Positions 7,351 through 16,714 of a stretch of DNA of 64,000 bases are shown here, piece by piece. Location of the stretch: contig NZ_JAPMIU010000002.1 of the NCBI RefSeq assembly GCF_026410505.1, positions 186,001 through 250,000 of the forward strand. The letters are read 5' to 3'. Both the position numbers and the translations under genes were made by a program. Under the pieces are notes generated by a model. It worked only from the letters and a program-made list of their open reading frames with translations. It was not told the DNA's origin and made no database searches. The stretch is from Frateuria hangzhouensis. GTDB lineage: Bacteria; Pseudomonadota; Gammaproteobacteria; Xanthomonadales; Rhodanobacteraceae. Every line of letters starts with the position of its first letter. Position 1 is the first letter of the stretch.

Positions 7351-9330
7351 TCAGCCGCTGGCGAGCATGGCCTTGATTCTGGCCATGTGCGATTCGGCGG
7401 TCTCGCGTACCGCTTCCTTGTCCGCCTCGGGGTCCTTGCCCTGCCAGTGCAGGTCGGCCTGCGGCAGTTCGTGCAGGAAGCGGCTGGGCTGGTTGTTGTG
7501 GACCTCGCCGTAGCGCTTGGTGCGGGCCGACCAGGACAGCGTGAGCAGTTCCTTGGCGCGGGTGATGCCCACGTACATCAGGCGCCGCTCTTCGTCGATG
7601 CGGCCTTCGTCGATGGCGCCTTCGTGCGGCAGCGTGCCGTCCTCGCAGCCGACGATGAAGACGAAGCGGAACTCCAGGCCCTTGGCGGCGTGCAGGGTCA
7701 TCATGCGCACGGCGTTGCCAGGCTCGTCGCGGTCGGCGTGGCTGAGCAGGGCGAGCTGCGCGGCCAGGTCGCCGGCGCTGTTGCCCTTCTGCATGGCGCG
7801 GAACCAGTCGGCCAGCTCCTGCAGGTTGGCCAGGCGGCGGTCGCGCAGGGTGGCATCGGACGTGCCGGCGAGGATGTGCGCAGCGTAGCCGGTGCGCTTG
7901 ATGATGCGGTCGACCAGGTCGGCGGCGCTTTCGTGCAGCGAGGCGCTGCGCAGTTCGTCGAGCAGGTGGGAGAAGCCGGCCAGCGCCGCGGCCGGGCGCG
8001 GCGTGAGCTGGCGCAGCACGGCATCGCTGCGGGTGGCCTCAAGCAGCGAGCAGTGTTTCGACTGCGCCAGCTGGCCCAGCTTTTCCAGCGTGGTCGCGCC
8101 GATCTCGCGCTTGGGCACGTTGACCACGCGCAGGAAGGCGGCATCGTCGCTGGGGTTGGTCAGCAGGCGCAGGTAGCACAGCAGGTCCTTCACCTCGGCG
8201 CGGTCGAGGAACGATAGCGCGCCAGTCAGGTGGTAGGGAATGCGCGCCAGGCGCAGCGCCTTTTCCAGCGGACGGGCCTGGAAGTTGCCGCGGTAGAGGA
8301 TGGCGATGTCGTGCCAGCGCGCCTTGTGCTTCTCGGCCAGGGTGGCGGCGATCGCGGCCACCTTTTCGGCCTCGTGCTCGGCCTCCTTGCACTCGAGTAC
8401 GCGGATCGGCGCGCCTTCGGGGTGCTCACTCCACAGCTTCTTTTCGTGCAGGTGCGGGTTGTTGGCGATCAACTGGTTGGCCGCGCGCAGGATGCGCTTG
8501 CCGCAGCGATAGTTCTGCTCCAGCTTGATCACGCGCAGGTCCGGCCAGTCGCGGCCGAGCTGGTCGATGTTCTCCGGGTTGGCGCCGCGCCAGGCGTAGA
8601 TCGACTGGTCGTCGTCGCCCACGCAGGTGATCCGGCCGCGCTCGCCGGCCAGGCATTTGAGCAGGCGGTACTGGGCATCGTTGGTGTCCTGGTACTCGTC
8701 CACCAGCAGGTAGCGCAGGCGCTCGCGCCAGGTGTCACGGCACTCCACGTCCGATTCGAGGATGCGCAGCGGCAGGCGGATCAGGTCGTCGAAGTCGACC
8801 GCGTTGAAGGCTGCCAGGCGCTGCTGGTAGAGCTCGTAGATGGTCGCCGCCTCCAGCTCGCGCGGCGCGCGGGCGGCTGCCAGCGCTTCCTCCGGCGAAA
8901 GGCCGGCATTCTTGGCACGGCTGAGCAGGTTGCGCAGGCCGAACAGCACGTCGGGCTTGATGCCCTTGGGCGCCAGCTCCTTGACGATGCCGGAGCTGTC
9001 GTCCGCATCCAGCACCGAGAAGCCGCGGCGCAACCCCGCGCGCGCGTGTTCGATCTGCAGGAACTTCAGCCCCAGCGCGTGAAAAGTGCACACGGTCAGC
9101 GCCGCCGCATCCTCGCTGCTGACCAGCTTGCCCACGCGCTCGCGCATCTCGCGCGCGGCCTTGTTGGTGAAGGTGATGGCGGCGATCTTGTTCGCGGCCA
9201 GCTTCCGGCGCTGGACCAGGTGCGCGATCTTCTGCGTGATCACGGACGTCTTGCCGGAGCCGGCGCCGGCCAGCACGAGCAAGGGGCTGTCGCAGTGTTC
9301 GACAGCGGCCAGTTGTTGCGGATTGAGCAT
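7351..9330 (-). CDS. rep: ATP-dependent DNA helicase Rep (UvrD/Rep superfamily 1)
   Basis: This 659-residue SF1A 3'-5' helicase removes obstacles at replication forks. All helicase motifs are present in order: I 'AGAGSGKTS' near residue 20, Ia 'TFTNKAAREM', II 'LLVDEYQDTN', III 'GDDDQSIYAWRGA', IV 'LEQNYR', V 'MTLHAAKGLEF' and VI 'MYVGITRAKE'. The start at 9330 gives the usual 'MLNPQQ' N-terminus; the longer open frame upstream does not resemble the family. Length and the tail without an extended UvrD C-terminus favour Rep over UvrD. The flavoprotein gene starts divergently about 105 bases away. Confidence 0.93.
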   Translation of the reverse strand: MLNPQQLAAVEHCDSPLLVLAGAGSGKTSVITQKIAHLVQRRKLAANKIAAITFTNKAAREMRERVGKLVSSEDAAALTVCTFHALGLKFLQIEHARAGLRRGFSVLDADDSSGIVKELAPKGIKPDVLFGLRNLLSRAKNAGLSPEEALAAARAPRELEAATIYELYQQRLAAFNAVDFDDLIRLPLRILESDVECRDTWRERLRYLLVDEYQDTNDAQYRLLKCLAGERGRITCVGDDDQSIYAWRGANPENIDQLGRDWPDLRVIKLEQNYRCGKRILRAANQLIANNPHLHEKKLWSEHPEGAPIRVLECKEAEHEAEKVAAIAATLAEKHKARWHDIAILYRGNFQARPLEKALRLARIPYHLTGALSFLDRAEVKDLLCYLRLLTNPSDDAAFLRVVNVPKREIGATTLEKLGQLAQSKHCSLLEATRSDAVLRQLTPRPAAALAGFSHLLDELRSASLHESAADLVDRIIKRTGYAAHILAGTSDATLRDRRLANLQELADWFRAMQKGNSAGDLAAQLALLSHADRDEPGNAVRMMTLHAAKGLEFRFVFIVGCEDGTLPHEGAIDEGRIDEERRLMYVGITRAKELLTLSWSARTKRYGEVHNNQPSRFLHELPQADLHWQGKDPEADKEAVRETAESHMARIKAMLASG

Positions 9331-9436
9331 GGAGCAGGCGGCGGTTCGGGCGGGGCACGATGGTAGCAGAGGGGCTCTTCTGCCCCGGGGCGCATCGGCC
9401 ATAATCGCGACCAGGGCATCGATGGCGGGGAAGGCG

Positions 9437-10735
9437 ATGGATCGGGAAACCACGGTCGAGCAATGCGACGTGGCAGTGATCGGCGGCGGGCCCGCCGGCA
9501 GCACCGCGGCCGCGCTGCTGGCCAGGCGCGGCTATCGCGTGATCGCGCTGGAGAAGGAGCGCCATCCGCGGTTCCACATTGGCGAATCGCTGCTGCCGAT
9601 GAACCTGCCGATCCTCGAGCGCCTGGGCGTGCTGGAGAAGGTGCACGCCATCAGCGTGTTCAAGGCCGGCGCCGATTTCGAGGCCGCCAACGAGCGCGGC
9701 TACAACGTGTTCTCGTTCGGCCGCGCGCTGGGCGACAGCCCGCCGCACAGCTACCAGGTCTGGCGGCAGGATTTCGACAAGCTGCTCTACGACCACGCCC
9801 GCGCGTGCGGCGCCGATGCGCGCGAGGGCCAGCAGGTGGTCGCGGTGGAACAGCACGGCCCGCGCCAGACCCGCCTGGACGTGAAGGGCGACGACGGCAG
9901 GCGGTACACCATCGACGCGCATTACGTGATCGACGCCACCGGCCGCGAAGCGTTGCTGTCGACCCGCAAGAAGCTCAAGCGCAGGAACCGCCAGCACCAG
10001 AGCGCGGCACTGTTCAGCCGCTTCCGCAACGCCGCGCACCGCGCCGGCGAGGATGCCGGCAACGTCAGCATCTACCGCTTCGAGCACGGCTGGATGTGGA
10101 TGATTCCGCTGCCCGACGGCAGCATGAGCGTGGGCGCGGTGTGCTGGCCCGATTACCTGAAGCGCCGCCGGGGCGACCTGCGCGCATTCCTGCTCGACAC
10201 GCTGCGCCAGAATGCCGCCCTGTGGCGGCGGCTGGAAGGCGCCGAACTCGTCGATGAAGTGCGCGCGGCGGGCAACTATTCCTACGATTCGGCGCAGATG
10301 GCCGGCCCCGGCTGGATCCTGGTCGGCGATGCCTTCGCCTTCCTCGACCCGGTGTTCTCCTCCGGCGTATTCCTGGCGATGGACAGTGCCGAGCGCGCGG
10401 TCGAGGTGGTCGACGGCGCGCTGCGCGAACCGGGGCGCGAAGCCCCCTTGCAGCGTGCGCTGGAAAAGCGCCTGCGTGACGGCATGGCGCGTTTCGCGTT
10501 CTTCATCGAACGCTTCAACGAGCCGGTGATGCGGCGCATGTTCTCTTCGCCACGCAATACCTGGCAGCTGGAGCAGGGCGTGATCTCGATGCTCGCCGGC
10601 GACCTTTTCGACCCGCCGCCGGTGCTGCGGCGGCTGCGCCTGTTCAAACTGGTCTACGGCGTCATGGTGTTGCGCAGCCTGCGCCAGTGGTGGGTCGGCC
10701 ACCGCTACCGCCTGGCCCAGGCGCGCGCCGAATGA
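9437..10735 (+). CDS. FAD-dependent oxidoreductase of the flavin-dependent halogenase-like family
   Basis: This is a 432-residue flavoprotein. The FAD-binding GxGxxG motif is 'VIGGGPAGSTAA' at about residues 13-24, followed by 'FHIGESLLPMN', a hallmark of the halogenase-like branch. Lys76 in 'FKAGADF' stands where halogenases carry the Lys that handles hypohalous acid, and 'WMWMIP' at 219-224 matches the WxWxIP halogenase motif. A second flavin-contact block is 'GWILVGDAFAFLDPVFSSG'. Halogenation is therefore plausible, but many relatives are uncharacterised oxidoreductases and no biosynthetic genes flank it. GGGGAAGG precedes the ATG at 9437; an ATG at 9422 lacks a ribosome site. tdk follows 59 bases later. 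Confidence 0.8.
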   Translation: MDRETTVEQCDVAVIGGGPAGSTAAALLARRGYRVIALEKERHPRFHIGESLLPMNLPILERLGVLEKVHAISVFKAGADFEAANERGYNVFSFGRALGDSPPHSYQVWRQDFDKLLYDHARACGADAREGQQVVAVEQHGPRQTRLDVKGDDGRRYTIDAHYVIDATGREALLSTRKKLKRRNRQHQSAALFSRFRNAAHRAGEDAGNVSIYRFEHGWMWMIPLPDGSMSVGAVCWPDYLKRRRGDLRAFLLDTLRQNAALWRRLEGAELVDEVRAAGNYSYDSAQMAGPGWILVGDAFAFLDPVFSSGVFLAMDSAERAVEVVDGALREPGREAPLQRALEKRLRDGMARFAFFIERFNEPVMRRMFSSPRNTWQLEQGVISMLAGDLFDPPPVLRRLRLFKLVYGVMVLRSLRQWWVGHRYRLAQARAE

Positions 10736-10794
10736 TGCGCGTGGCCCTTACAATGCCCCGTTTCCGCTGACGACTCCGGCCTCGCCGCCTGCTC

Positions 10795-11427
10795 ATGGCC
10801 AAGCTCTATTTCTATTACTCGGCGATGAATGCCGGCAAGACCACCACGCTGCTGCAGAGCGCGTACAACTACCACGAGCGCGGGATGCGCACGCTGATCC
10901 TCACGCCGGCGCTGGACAACCGCTATGGCGAGGGCGTGGTCGCCTCGCGCATCGGCCTGAAGGCCAACGCGCGCCGCTTCGGCGCGGGCGAGGATCTGCT
11001 CGCGCTGGTCGAGCGGGACATCGCCGCCCGCGGCGCACTGCACTGCGTGTTCGTCGACGAGGCGCAGTTCCTTTCCAAGGCGCAGGCGTGGCAGCTTTCC
11101 GACGTGGTCGACCGGCTCAACATCCCGGTGCTCGCCTACGGGCTGCGCACCGACTTCCGCGGCGAGCTGTTCGAGGGCAGCCGCTACCTGCTGGCCTGGG
11201 CCGACAACCTGGAAGAGATCAAGACCATCTGCCACACCGGTCGCAAGGCCACCATGGTGGTGCGCGTGGACGAGCAGGGCCGCGCGGTGACCGAAGGCCC
11301 GCAGGTTGAGATCGGCGGCAACGACCGCTACGTCTCGGTGAGCCGCGCCGAGTTCAAGCACATCACCGAAGGCCGCGGGCGCATCGAACTGCAGCAGAGC
11401 GTGCTGCCGCTCGACGACAAGCGCTGA
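10795..11427 (+). CDS. tdk: Thymidine kinase (type II)
   Basis: This 210-residue enzyme phosphorylates thymidine to dTMP in the pyrimidine salvage pathway. Visible are the P-loop 'MNAGKTT' near residue 12, the Walker B-like 'VFVDEAQF' with the catalytic Glu, and '[12 protein letters not shown]' of the lasso and substrate region. The C-terminal zinc cysteines of some type II enzymes are mostly missing: 'ICHTGRKA' keeps one Cys and the far pair is replaced by 'EIGGNDRY'. This is common in gammaproteobacterial members, so it does not suggest loss of function. The gene lies 59 bases after the flavoprotein gene in the same direction. Confidence 0.95.
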   Translation: MAKLYFYYSAMNAGKTTTLLQSAYNYHERGMRTLILTPALDNRYGEGVVASRIGLKANARRFGAGEDLLALVERDIAARGALHCVFVDEAQFLSKAQAWQLSDVVDRLNIPVLAYGLRTDFRGELFEGSRYLLAWADNLEEIKTICHTGRKATMVVRVDEQGRAVTEGPQVEIGGNDRYVSVSRAEFKHITEGRGRIELQQSVLPLDDKR

Positions 11428-11505
11428 GCGCTCCTGCTTCTTCGGCCGGCGCGGTCGGGGGAGAGCGACAGGGCCGTTCCCGATATGCATAACCCAAGGA
11501 ACCCC

Positions 11506-12267
11506 ATGACCGCCACCCCGGAATCCTGGCCTCGTCCCTACTGGCAGCCGGGCGACGAAACCATCGTGCTGCACTTCTACCTTTTCGGCCGCTTCGCGAA
11601 GGACCTGGCGATTCCCGCCGCGCGCTACGCCAGCCGCGGCCTGCCCGAAGGCGTGGAGCTGCAGCGTTTCACGCACGACGCCTTGCGCGGCTGGGACGGT
11701 TACCCGCTGAAAGGCGCGCTGGGCGAGCTGCTGAAGGAAGACGCGCCGCACGCCTTCGGGCAGGCCCTCGCCGCGCACGACGTACTGGTGGTGCGCGGCG
11801 AGCTGGCCGATCGCGGCAACCTGGATTACCTCCGCGACACGCTGGGCGTACTCGCCGGCCTGCTCGACGTGGGCGGCAGCGTGATCCTCGATCCGCAGAT
11901 CCTCACGATGTTCGACGCCGACGCCTGGCGCCGGCACTATCTGGTTCCCGGTGGCGCGCCGCCGCGCCACCACGTGTTGGTCCTGCGCAACGGCGACGGG
12001 GAAGGCCGCGCGCACGTCCACACGCGCGGCCTGCGCAAGTTTGGCCGTCCGGACCTGAGCTTCCGCCACGTGCCCGATGCGCAGGCCGGCCCGGCCGGCA
12101 TGTTGTGCGAACGGCTGGTCGAGCTGCAGGCGTTGGGCGCGCACTTCGTCGAAGGCCAGCCGCTGCAGGTCGAAGGGCTGCCCGGCGAGCTCGTCGCCCA
12201 CCCCGGCGGCAGCCTGGACGATCCGCGCTTCAACAACACCCATGTGTCGTTCGACTGGCCGGTGTGA
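11506..12267 (+). CDS. Conserved hypothetical protein, about 253 residues
   Basis: I do not recognise the family. The product is soluble, without signal peptide or membrane segments. It has a mixed alpha/beta appearance and His/Arg-rich stretches ('RRHYLVPGGAPPRHH', 'RAHVHTRGLRKFGRPDLS'). The ATG at 11506 was chosen because AAGGA lies 5 bases upstream; an in-frame ATG at 11485 lacks such a site. It follows tdk by 78 bases in the same direction and is bounded downstream by a palindromic repeat. Codon use matches the neighbours, so it appears to be a native chromosomal gene. No function is proposed. Confidence 0.75.
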   Translation: MTATPESWPRPYWQPGDETIVLHFYLFGRFAKDLAIPAARYASRGLPEGVELQRFTHDALRGWDGYPLKGALGELLKEDAPHAFGQALAAHDVLVVRGELADRGNLDYLRDTLGVLAGLLDVGGSVILDPQILTMFDADAWRRHYLVPGGAPPRHHVLVLRNGDGEGRAHVHTRGLRKFGRPDLSFRHVPDAQAGPAGMLCERLVELQALGAHFVEGQPLQVEGLPGELVAHPGGSLDDPRFNNTHVSFDWPV

Positions 12268-12279
12268 TCGCCGGTCCTT

Positions 12280-12355
12280 TGCAGGAGCCCACTTGTGGGC
12301 GATGCTCTTTCTGCGCCGGGACGAAAAGGCGTCGCCCCCAAGTGGGCCCCTACAG
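12280..12355. repeat. Palindromic intergenic repeat, family 1 (two inverted arms)
   Basis: Two imperfect inverted arms, TGCAGGAGCCCACTTGTGGGC and GGGCGACGCC/CAAGTGGGCCCCTACA, surround a variable centre. Each arm is itself a small palindrome. The same element recurs at 13214 and 45730, with shorter forms at 48042, 56851 and 61003. It looks like a REP/REPIN-type element lying between the convergent ends of the hypothetical gene and mutM. Confidence 0.8.
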
Positions 12356-12375
12356 GGGTTTCGCCACGCAGTGGC

Positions 12376-13203
12376 TCAGCGCTGGCAGCGCGGGCACCAG
12401 AAGGTCGAGCGTTGGCCCTGCGTGACCTGCCGGATCGGCGAGCCGCACACCTTGCATGGCTCGCCCGCCCGACCATAGACGTTGAGCTCGCGGAAGAAGT
12501 AGCCGGGCGCGCCATCGGGATTGAGGAAGTCGCGCAACGTGGTACCGCCGCGTTCGATCGCCCAGCCGAGGATGCGCTTGACCTCCGCGGCCAGCCGCGC
12601 GTAGCGCCCGCGCGAGACCTTGCCGGCAGCGCGACGCGGGTCGATGCCGGCGGCGAACAGCGCCTCGCTGGCGTAGATGTTGCCCACGCCCACGACGATC
12701 GCGTTGTCCATCAGGAACAGCTTCACCGCCGCGCTTCGGCCACGCGAAAGCCGCCACAGCCGGTCGCCGTCGAAGGCGTCGGTGAGCGGTTCGGGCCCCA
12801 GGGCGGCGAGCAGCGGGTGGGTCTGGCCAGGTGGCTGCCACAGCAGACAGCCGAAGCGGCGCGGGTCGGTGAAGCGCAGCACGCGCGCGGGGCGGTGCGG
12901 TTCCGACGCCAGCGCGATGTCGACGTGGTCGTGCGTGCCCAGCGGCGCGTCCGGCGGCAGCACGCGCAGCATGCCGCTCATGCCCAGATGCATCAGTGCG
13001 CTGCCGACGCGGGTGTGCAGCAGCAGGTACTTGGCGCGCCGCTCGACCGATTCGATGCACTGGCCGGGCAGCAGCTCGCTCACCTCGCGCGGGATGGGCC
13101 AGCGCAGGTCAGGACGGCGCAGGACTACCTCCGTCACGCAGCGGCCTTCGACGTGTGGGGCGATGCCGCGGCGGGTGGTTTCGACTTCAGGCAATTCGGG
13201 CAT
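12376..13203 (-). CDS. mutM: Formamidopyrimidine-DNA glycosylase (Fpg/MutM)
   Basis: This 275-residue base-excision repair enzyme removes 8-oxoguanine and other oxidised purines and nicks the abasic site. It begins 'MPELPEVE', whose Pro2 is the Schiff-base nucleophile and Glu3 is catalytic. Further blocks are 'RRAKYLLL' with the conserved Lys near residue 58, 'MHLGMSGML', '[14 protein letters not shown]' of the helix-two-turn-helix, and a C-terminal zinc finger with Cys pairs 'CKVC' and 'CPRC' ending at the last residues. The start at 13203 gives the exact family N-terminus. Palindromic repeats flank both ends of the gene. Confidence 0.97.
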   Translation of the reverse strand: MPELPEVETTRRGIAPHVEGRCVTEVVLRRPDLRWPIPREVSELLPGQCIESVERRAKYLLLHTRVGSALMHLGMSGMLRVLPPDAPLGTHDHVDIALASEPHRPARVLRFTDPRRFGCLLWQPPGQTHPLLAALGPEPLTDAFDGDRLWRLSRGRSAAVKLFLMDNAIVVGVGNIYASEALFAAGIDPRRAAGKVSRGRYARLAAEVKRILGWAIERGGTTLRDFLNPDGAPGYFFRELNVYGRAGEPCKVCGSPIRQVTQGQRSTFWCPRCQR

Positions 13204-13213
13204 GGCGCGGACA

Positions 13214-13289
13214 TTGTAGGAGCCCACTCGTGGGCGATGCTCTTGCTCTGGTCCCGCATCAGGGCATCGCCCGCGAGTGGCTTCTACAG
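13214..13289. repeat. Palindromic intergenic repeat, family 1
   Basis: This is a full two-arm copy: TGTAGGAGCCCACTCGTGGG at the left and GCCCGCGAGTGGCTTCTACA at the right, around a centre containing GATGCTCTTG and GGGCATC. It fills nearly the whole gap between the mutM start and the gnd end, so any mutM promoter must overlap it or lie within gnd. Confidence 0.85.
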
Positions 13290-13297
13290 GGAAGCGG

Positions 13298-14704
13298 TCA
13301 TTCCCAGTCGACGTGGAAGTTGCCGGGACGGTCGATGCGTTCGAACGTGTGCGCACCGAAATAGTCCCGCTGCGCCTGCAGCAGGTTCGCCGGCAGCTGC
13401 TCGCTGCGATAGCCGTCGAACCAGGCGACCGCCGACGCCAGGCACGGCGTGGCCACGCCGCAGGTCACCGCGGTGGCGACCACCTCGCGCAACGCCTGCT
13501 GGTACTGGCCGGCGATGTCCGCGAAGTAAGGATCGAGCATCAGGTTGGCCAGCTGCGGCTCGCGCGTGTAGGCGGCCATGATCCGTTGCAGGAAGCCGGC
13601 GCGGATGATGCAGCCGGCGCGGAAGATGCTGGCGATGGTGGCGTAGTCCAGGTCCCAGTCGTGCACCTGCGAAGCGGCGCGCAACTGGGCGAAGCCCTGC
13701 GCGTAGGAGATCAGCTTGCCCAGGTAGAGCGCGCGGCGCACCGCCTCGATGAAGGCCGCGCGATCGCCGGTGAAGGCGGCGCCGGGGCCATGCAGCACGC
13801 GGCTGGCGGCCACCCGTTCGTCCTTCTGCGCGGACAGGCCGCGCGCGAACACCGCGCCGGTGATCAGCGGCAGCGGCACGCGCATTTCCAGCGCGTCCTG
13901 GCAGGTCCACTGGCCGGTGCCCTTCTGCGCGGCGCGGTCGAGGATCATGTCGACCAGGTCGCTGCCGGTGTCGGCGTCCTTGCGGGTGAAGATGCGCGAG
14001 GTGATCTGAATCAGATAACTGTCCAGTTCGCCCCGGTTCCAGTCCGCGTAGACCTCGGCCAGTTCGGCGTTGGACAGGCCCAGCACCTGGCGCAACATCG
14101 CGTAGCTTTCGGCAATCAACTGCATGTCGCCGTACTCGATGCCGTTGTGCACCATCTTCACGTAGTGGCCGGCGCCGTCGGGGCCCATCCAGGCCACGCA
14201 GGGGGTGCCATCGGGTGCGCGCGCGGCGATTTCGGTGAGAATGGGTTCGACCTGCGCGTAGGCCTCGCGCGGCCCGCCCGGCATGATCGACGGGCCGCGC
14301 AGGGCGCCTTCCTCGCCACCGGACACGCCGCAGCCGATGAAGTTGAAGCCGGCCGCCTGCATCGACTTTTCGCGACGGATGGTGTCGCGGTAGTAGCTGT
14401 TGCCCCCGTCGATCACGATGTCGCCCGGCTCCAGCAGAGGCTTCAGCGCTTCCAGCATGGCGTCGACCGGCGGGCCGGCCTTGATCATCAACAGGATCCG
14501 CCGCGGGCGTTCGAGCGAGGCGACAAACGCGGGCAGGTCGTGGAACGGCACCAGCCGCCGATCGGGATGGGCGGCCATCACCTGGTCTGTGAAGGCCGGC
14601 GCGTGGTCGTAGACCGACACGGCGTGGCCGCGGCTCTCGATGTTCAGCGCCAGGCTGCGGCCCATCACGCCCATGCCGAACACACCCATCACCTGCTGGC
14701 TCAT
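13298..14704 (-). CDS. gnd: 6-phosphogluconate dehydrogenase, decarboxylating
   Basis: This 468-residue enzyme of the oxidative pentose phosphate pathway converts 6-phosphogluconate to ribulose 5-phosphate with NADP+. It has an N-terminal Rossmann domain with '[15 protein letters not shown]', then '[12 protein letters not shown]', the signature '[20 protein letters not shown]' and the catalytic '[16 protein letters not shown]'. The all-helical C-terminal domain holds '[13 protein letters not shown]' and '[12 protein letters not shown]'. The length fits the long (E. coli-like) class. The start at 14704 has AAAGGAG at a good distance. It stands alone between two repeats, without the zwf/edd/eda genes often seen nearby. 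Confidence 0.97.
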   Translation of the reverse strand: MSQQVMGVFGMGVMGRSLALNIESRGHAVSVYDHAPAFTDQVMAAHPDRRLVPFHDLPAFVASLERPRRILLMIKAGPPVDAMLEALKPLLEPGDIVIDGGNSYYRDTIRREKSMQAAGFNFIGCGVSGGEEGALRGPSIMPGGPREAYAQVEPILTEIAARAPDGTPCVAWMGPDGAGHYVKMVHNGIEYGDMQLIAESYAMLRQVLGLSNAELAEVYADWNRGELDSYLIQITSRIFTRKDADTGSDLVDMILDRAAQKGTGQWTCQDALEMRVPLPLITGAVFARGLSAQKDERVAASRVLHGPGAAFTGDRAAFIEAVRRALYLGKLISYAQGFAQLRAASQVHDWDLDYATIASIFRAGCIIRAGFLQRIMAAYTREPQLANLMLDPYFADIAGQYQQALREVVATAVTCGVATPCLASAVAWFDGYRSEQLPANLLQAQRDYFGAHTFERIDRPGNFHVDWE

Positions 14705-14786
14705 CGCGCGCTCCTTTCGGAAGGTTTCAACCCGTCCGATATGGGACCGGCCGCGCGCGCCACAAGCGCCGGCGGCGCAGGTGAAG

Positions 14787-14851
14787 GTAGGGTGCGCTTC
14801 AGCCCACCGGGCATTCTCGCGGGACGGGTGGTGGGCTGAAGCCCACCCTAC
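14787..14851. repeat. Palindromic intergenic repeat, family 2
   Basis: A long inverted repeat: GTAGGGTGCGCTTCAGCCCA at the left and its near complement TGGGCTGAAGCCCACCCTAC at the right, around GCATTCTCGCGGGAC. A second copy lies at 23571. It sits between the gnd start and the convergent-side end of the ABC operon. Confidence 0.85.
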
Positions 14852-14873
14852 GGTGCTCACTATAGGAGCGTGG

Positions 14874-15362
14874 TCAGTGGATGCGTTCGGCGTCCTGCGT
14901 GGCGGGGCGTGGCGTGTAGCGCAGCGGCACCAGCGCGACGCGCTCGCCCACGCGCACGTAGCGCAGCGGGCCGGTGACGGCGGTGGTGCCGAAATCCAGC
15001 GATCGGCCGTCCAGTTCAAGTCGCGCGACCGGCGTCGCCAGGCCGATCTTCGCGGCATCGAAGTCCGCGGCCGGACGCCAGCTGATCACCGGCGCCTGCG
15101 CGATCTCGGTGAGCTCCTGCAACCGGCCGTCGTCGGCGCGCTGGCCGTTTTCCTGCCACCAATGTCCATCGTGGCGGCGATAGTGCTCCGGCGGCTGGCC
15201 TTGCAGCGTGAGCGTGACGGACGTGACTGTGGTGGGATCGAGCGCCAGCAGCGTGCCTGGCGCCTGGCGCCGGTCGTGCAGGTACTGCACCGCGGCCAGC
15301 GCCAGCAGCGCCAGCGCAAGGCCGGACACGATCCAGCGCTGGCGCGCCGCGCGCCGCATCAA
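14874..15362 (-). CDS. DUF4340-like protein, last gene of a Gld-type ABC operon
   Basis: This 162-residue protein has one N-terminal membrane segment (about residues 12-28) and a soluble domain that would face the periplasm. It contains '[14 protein letters not shown]', '[15 protein letters not shown]' and a repeated beta pattern, as in DUF4340 proteins that accompany GldG-like ABC systems. It overlaps the upstream GldG-like gene by 4 bases, so the two are translationally coupled. It is shorter than many DUF4340 proteins (about 300 residues), so it may be a single-domain version. The biochemical role is unknown. Confidence 0.7.
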   Translation of the reverse strand: MMRRAARQRWIVSGLALALLALAAVQYLHDRRQAPGTLLALDPTTVTSVTLTLQGQPPEHYRRHDGHWWQENGQRADDGRLQELTEIAQAPVISWRPAADFDAAKIGLATPVARLELDGRSLDFGTTAVTGPLRYVRVGERVALVPLRYTPRPATQDAERIH

Positions 15363-16714
15363 CGTCGGCGCCGACGCCAGACCAGCGTGCCGCCGACGAT
15401 CAGCAGTAGCAGCGGCAACACGATCAGGAAACCGAGGCTGAGCAAGTTGAGCTCGGTCTGCGAGATCTGCAGCACGCGGTCGGGCGCGCCGCGTGGCGGC
15501 AGGCTCACCAGCGCATCGTCGCCGAGCAGCCAGTCGAACACGCGCTCGCCCAGCGCGCGGTTGCCGCCGTTGCCCAGGAACGTGTTGGAAAGGAAATCGC
15601 CATCGCCGATCACCACCACGCGCTGCTGGCTCTTGTCCGGGCTGGGCGAAAGGCGGGACAGCGCGAAGCCGAAGTCCAGCGGGCCCTTCAGCTCGCCCGC
15701 CGCGGCATCATGGCGAATGGTCGATCCGGCGTCGTTCTCGATAGGCTGGAACTCGGTCCAGCTCTGCGGCCCGGACTGCAGGAAGCCCTGCACCGCCCAG
15801 TCGTTGCGGTTGACCTGGGCCAGCGCGGCGACCTGCGGGAACAAAGTGGTGAGCATGAAGCCGCGGGTGATCGCGTGCGGCGGGTAGGCGCCCAGCGCGA
15901 TCAGGCGCGGATCCTTCAGGCCCAGTGCGGCGCCACCGCCATCGACCAGCACGCCTGGCAGCATGCGCAGGCCCAATGCATCGGCCAGCGGCGCCAGGTT
16001 CAGGTCGCTGTTGGCCGGCTCGGTGAGCCAGAGCAGGTTGCCGCCGTTGCCGAGATAGTCGACCAGCGCGCGCACCGCGCCGGGCGCCAGCGCCAGCGTG
16101 GGGCTGGCCAGCACCACCAGGTCGGTGTGCTGCGGCACCGCCGTCACCTGGGCGAAGTTGAGCGGCACCGCGCGCATGCCCCGGCTTTCCAGTTGCGCCA
16201 TGAAGGTGCCGAGGTCCGCGTTGGCCTGGCCGTCGGCGCGACGCTCGCCGTCGCCGGTGACGAAGGCGACGATGCGCTCGCCGCCGCGCGCGAGCCGTTC
16301 CAGCGCGTTGGTGAGGCTGCGCTCGGACAGCTCGTCCAGCCGCTGCTCGCGGCCGTGGTAGTGCACAATGATGGCGCCGTCGACGGTGATGCCCAGCTCG
16401 CGCATCTTCGCCGGGTCCTGCTGCGGATCGACAAAGCGCAGCACGAGATCGGGCTTGACGCGGCGGTAGCGCTCGAGGAAGCCGGCGATGGTCTGGCGCA
16501 GGTCGCCCTGCGGGTTGGCATAGCTGACGATCTCGACCGGGCCGTCGAGCTTGCCGAGCACCGCACGGCTCTCCGGCGACAGGCTGGCGCGCCCGCCCGC
16601 GGTCCAGTCGGCGACGATCGTGTGCCGGGTGGAAAGGTAGCCGACGGCGCCGGCCGCGACGAGCAGCGCCAGCGCGAACAGCCAGCCGTCCAGACGTCCG
16701 AATAGCGTGCGCAT
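15359..16714 (-). CDS. GldG-like ABC transporter substrate-binding/auxiliary membrane protein
   Basis: This is a 451-residue protein with an N-terminal membrane segment (residues about 11-27) and a C-terminal one (about 425-445) followed by an Arg-rich tail. The large domain between them reads as a GldG/IFT52-like domain: 'VEIVSYANPQGDLRQTI', 'VDPQQDPAKMRELGI', 'IVAFVTGDGERRADG', 'LVVLASPTLAL' and 'VVVIGDGDFLSN'. Such proteins partner an ATPase and permease in Gld-type ABC systems, where they are linked to gliding in Bacteroidetes. Here the substrate is unknown. Its ATG overlaps the stop of the permease (TGATG), which indicates strict coupling. Confidence 0.8.
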   Translation of the reverse strand: MRTLFGRLDGWLFALALLVAAGAVGYLSTRHTIVADWTAGGRASLSPESRAVLGKLDGPVEIVSYANPQGDLRQTIAGFLERYRRVKPDLVLRFVDPQQDPAKMRELGITVDGAIIVHYHGREQRLDELSERSLTNALERLARGGERIVAFVTGDGERRADGQANADLGTFMAQLESRGMRAVPLNFAQVTAVPQHTDLVVLASPTLALAPGAVRALVDYLGNGGNLLWLTEPANSDLNLAPLADALGLRMLPGVLVDGGGAALGLKDPRLIALGAYPPHAITRGFMLTTLFPQVAALAQVNRNDWAVQGFLQSGPQSWTEFQPIENDAGSTIRHDAAAGELKGPLDFGFALSRLSPSPDKSQQRVVVIGDGDFLSNTFLGNGGNRALGERVFDWLLGDDALVSLPPRGAPDRVLQISQTELNLLSLGFLIVLPLLLLIVGGTLVWRRRRR

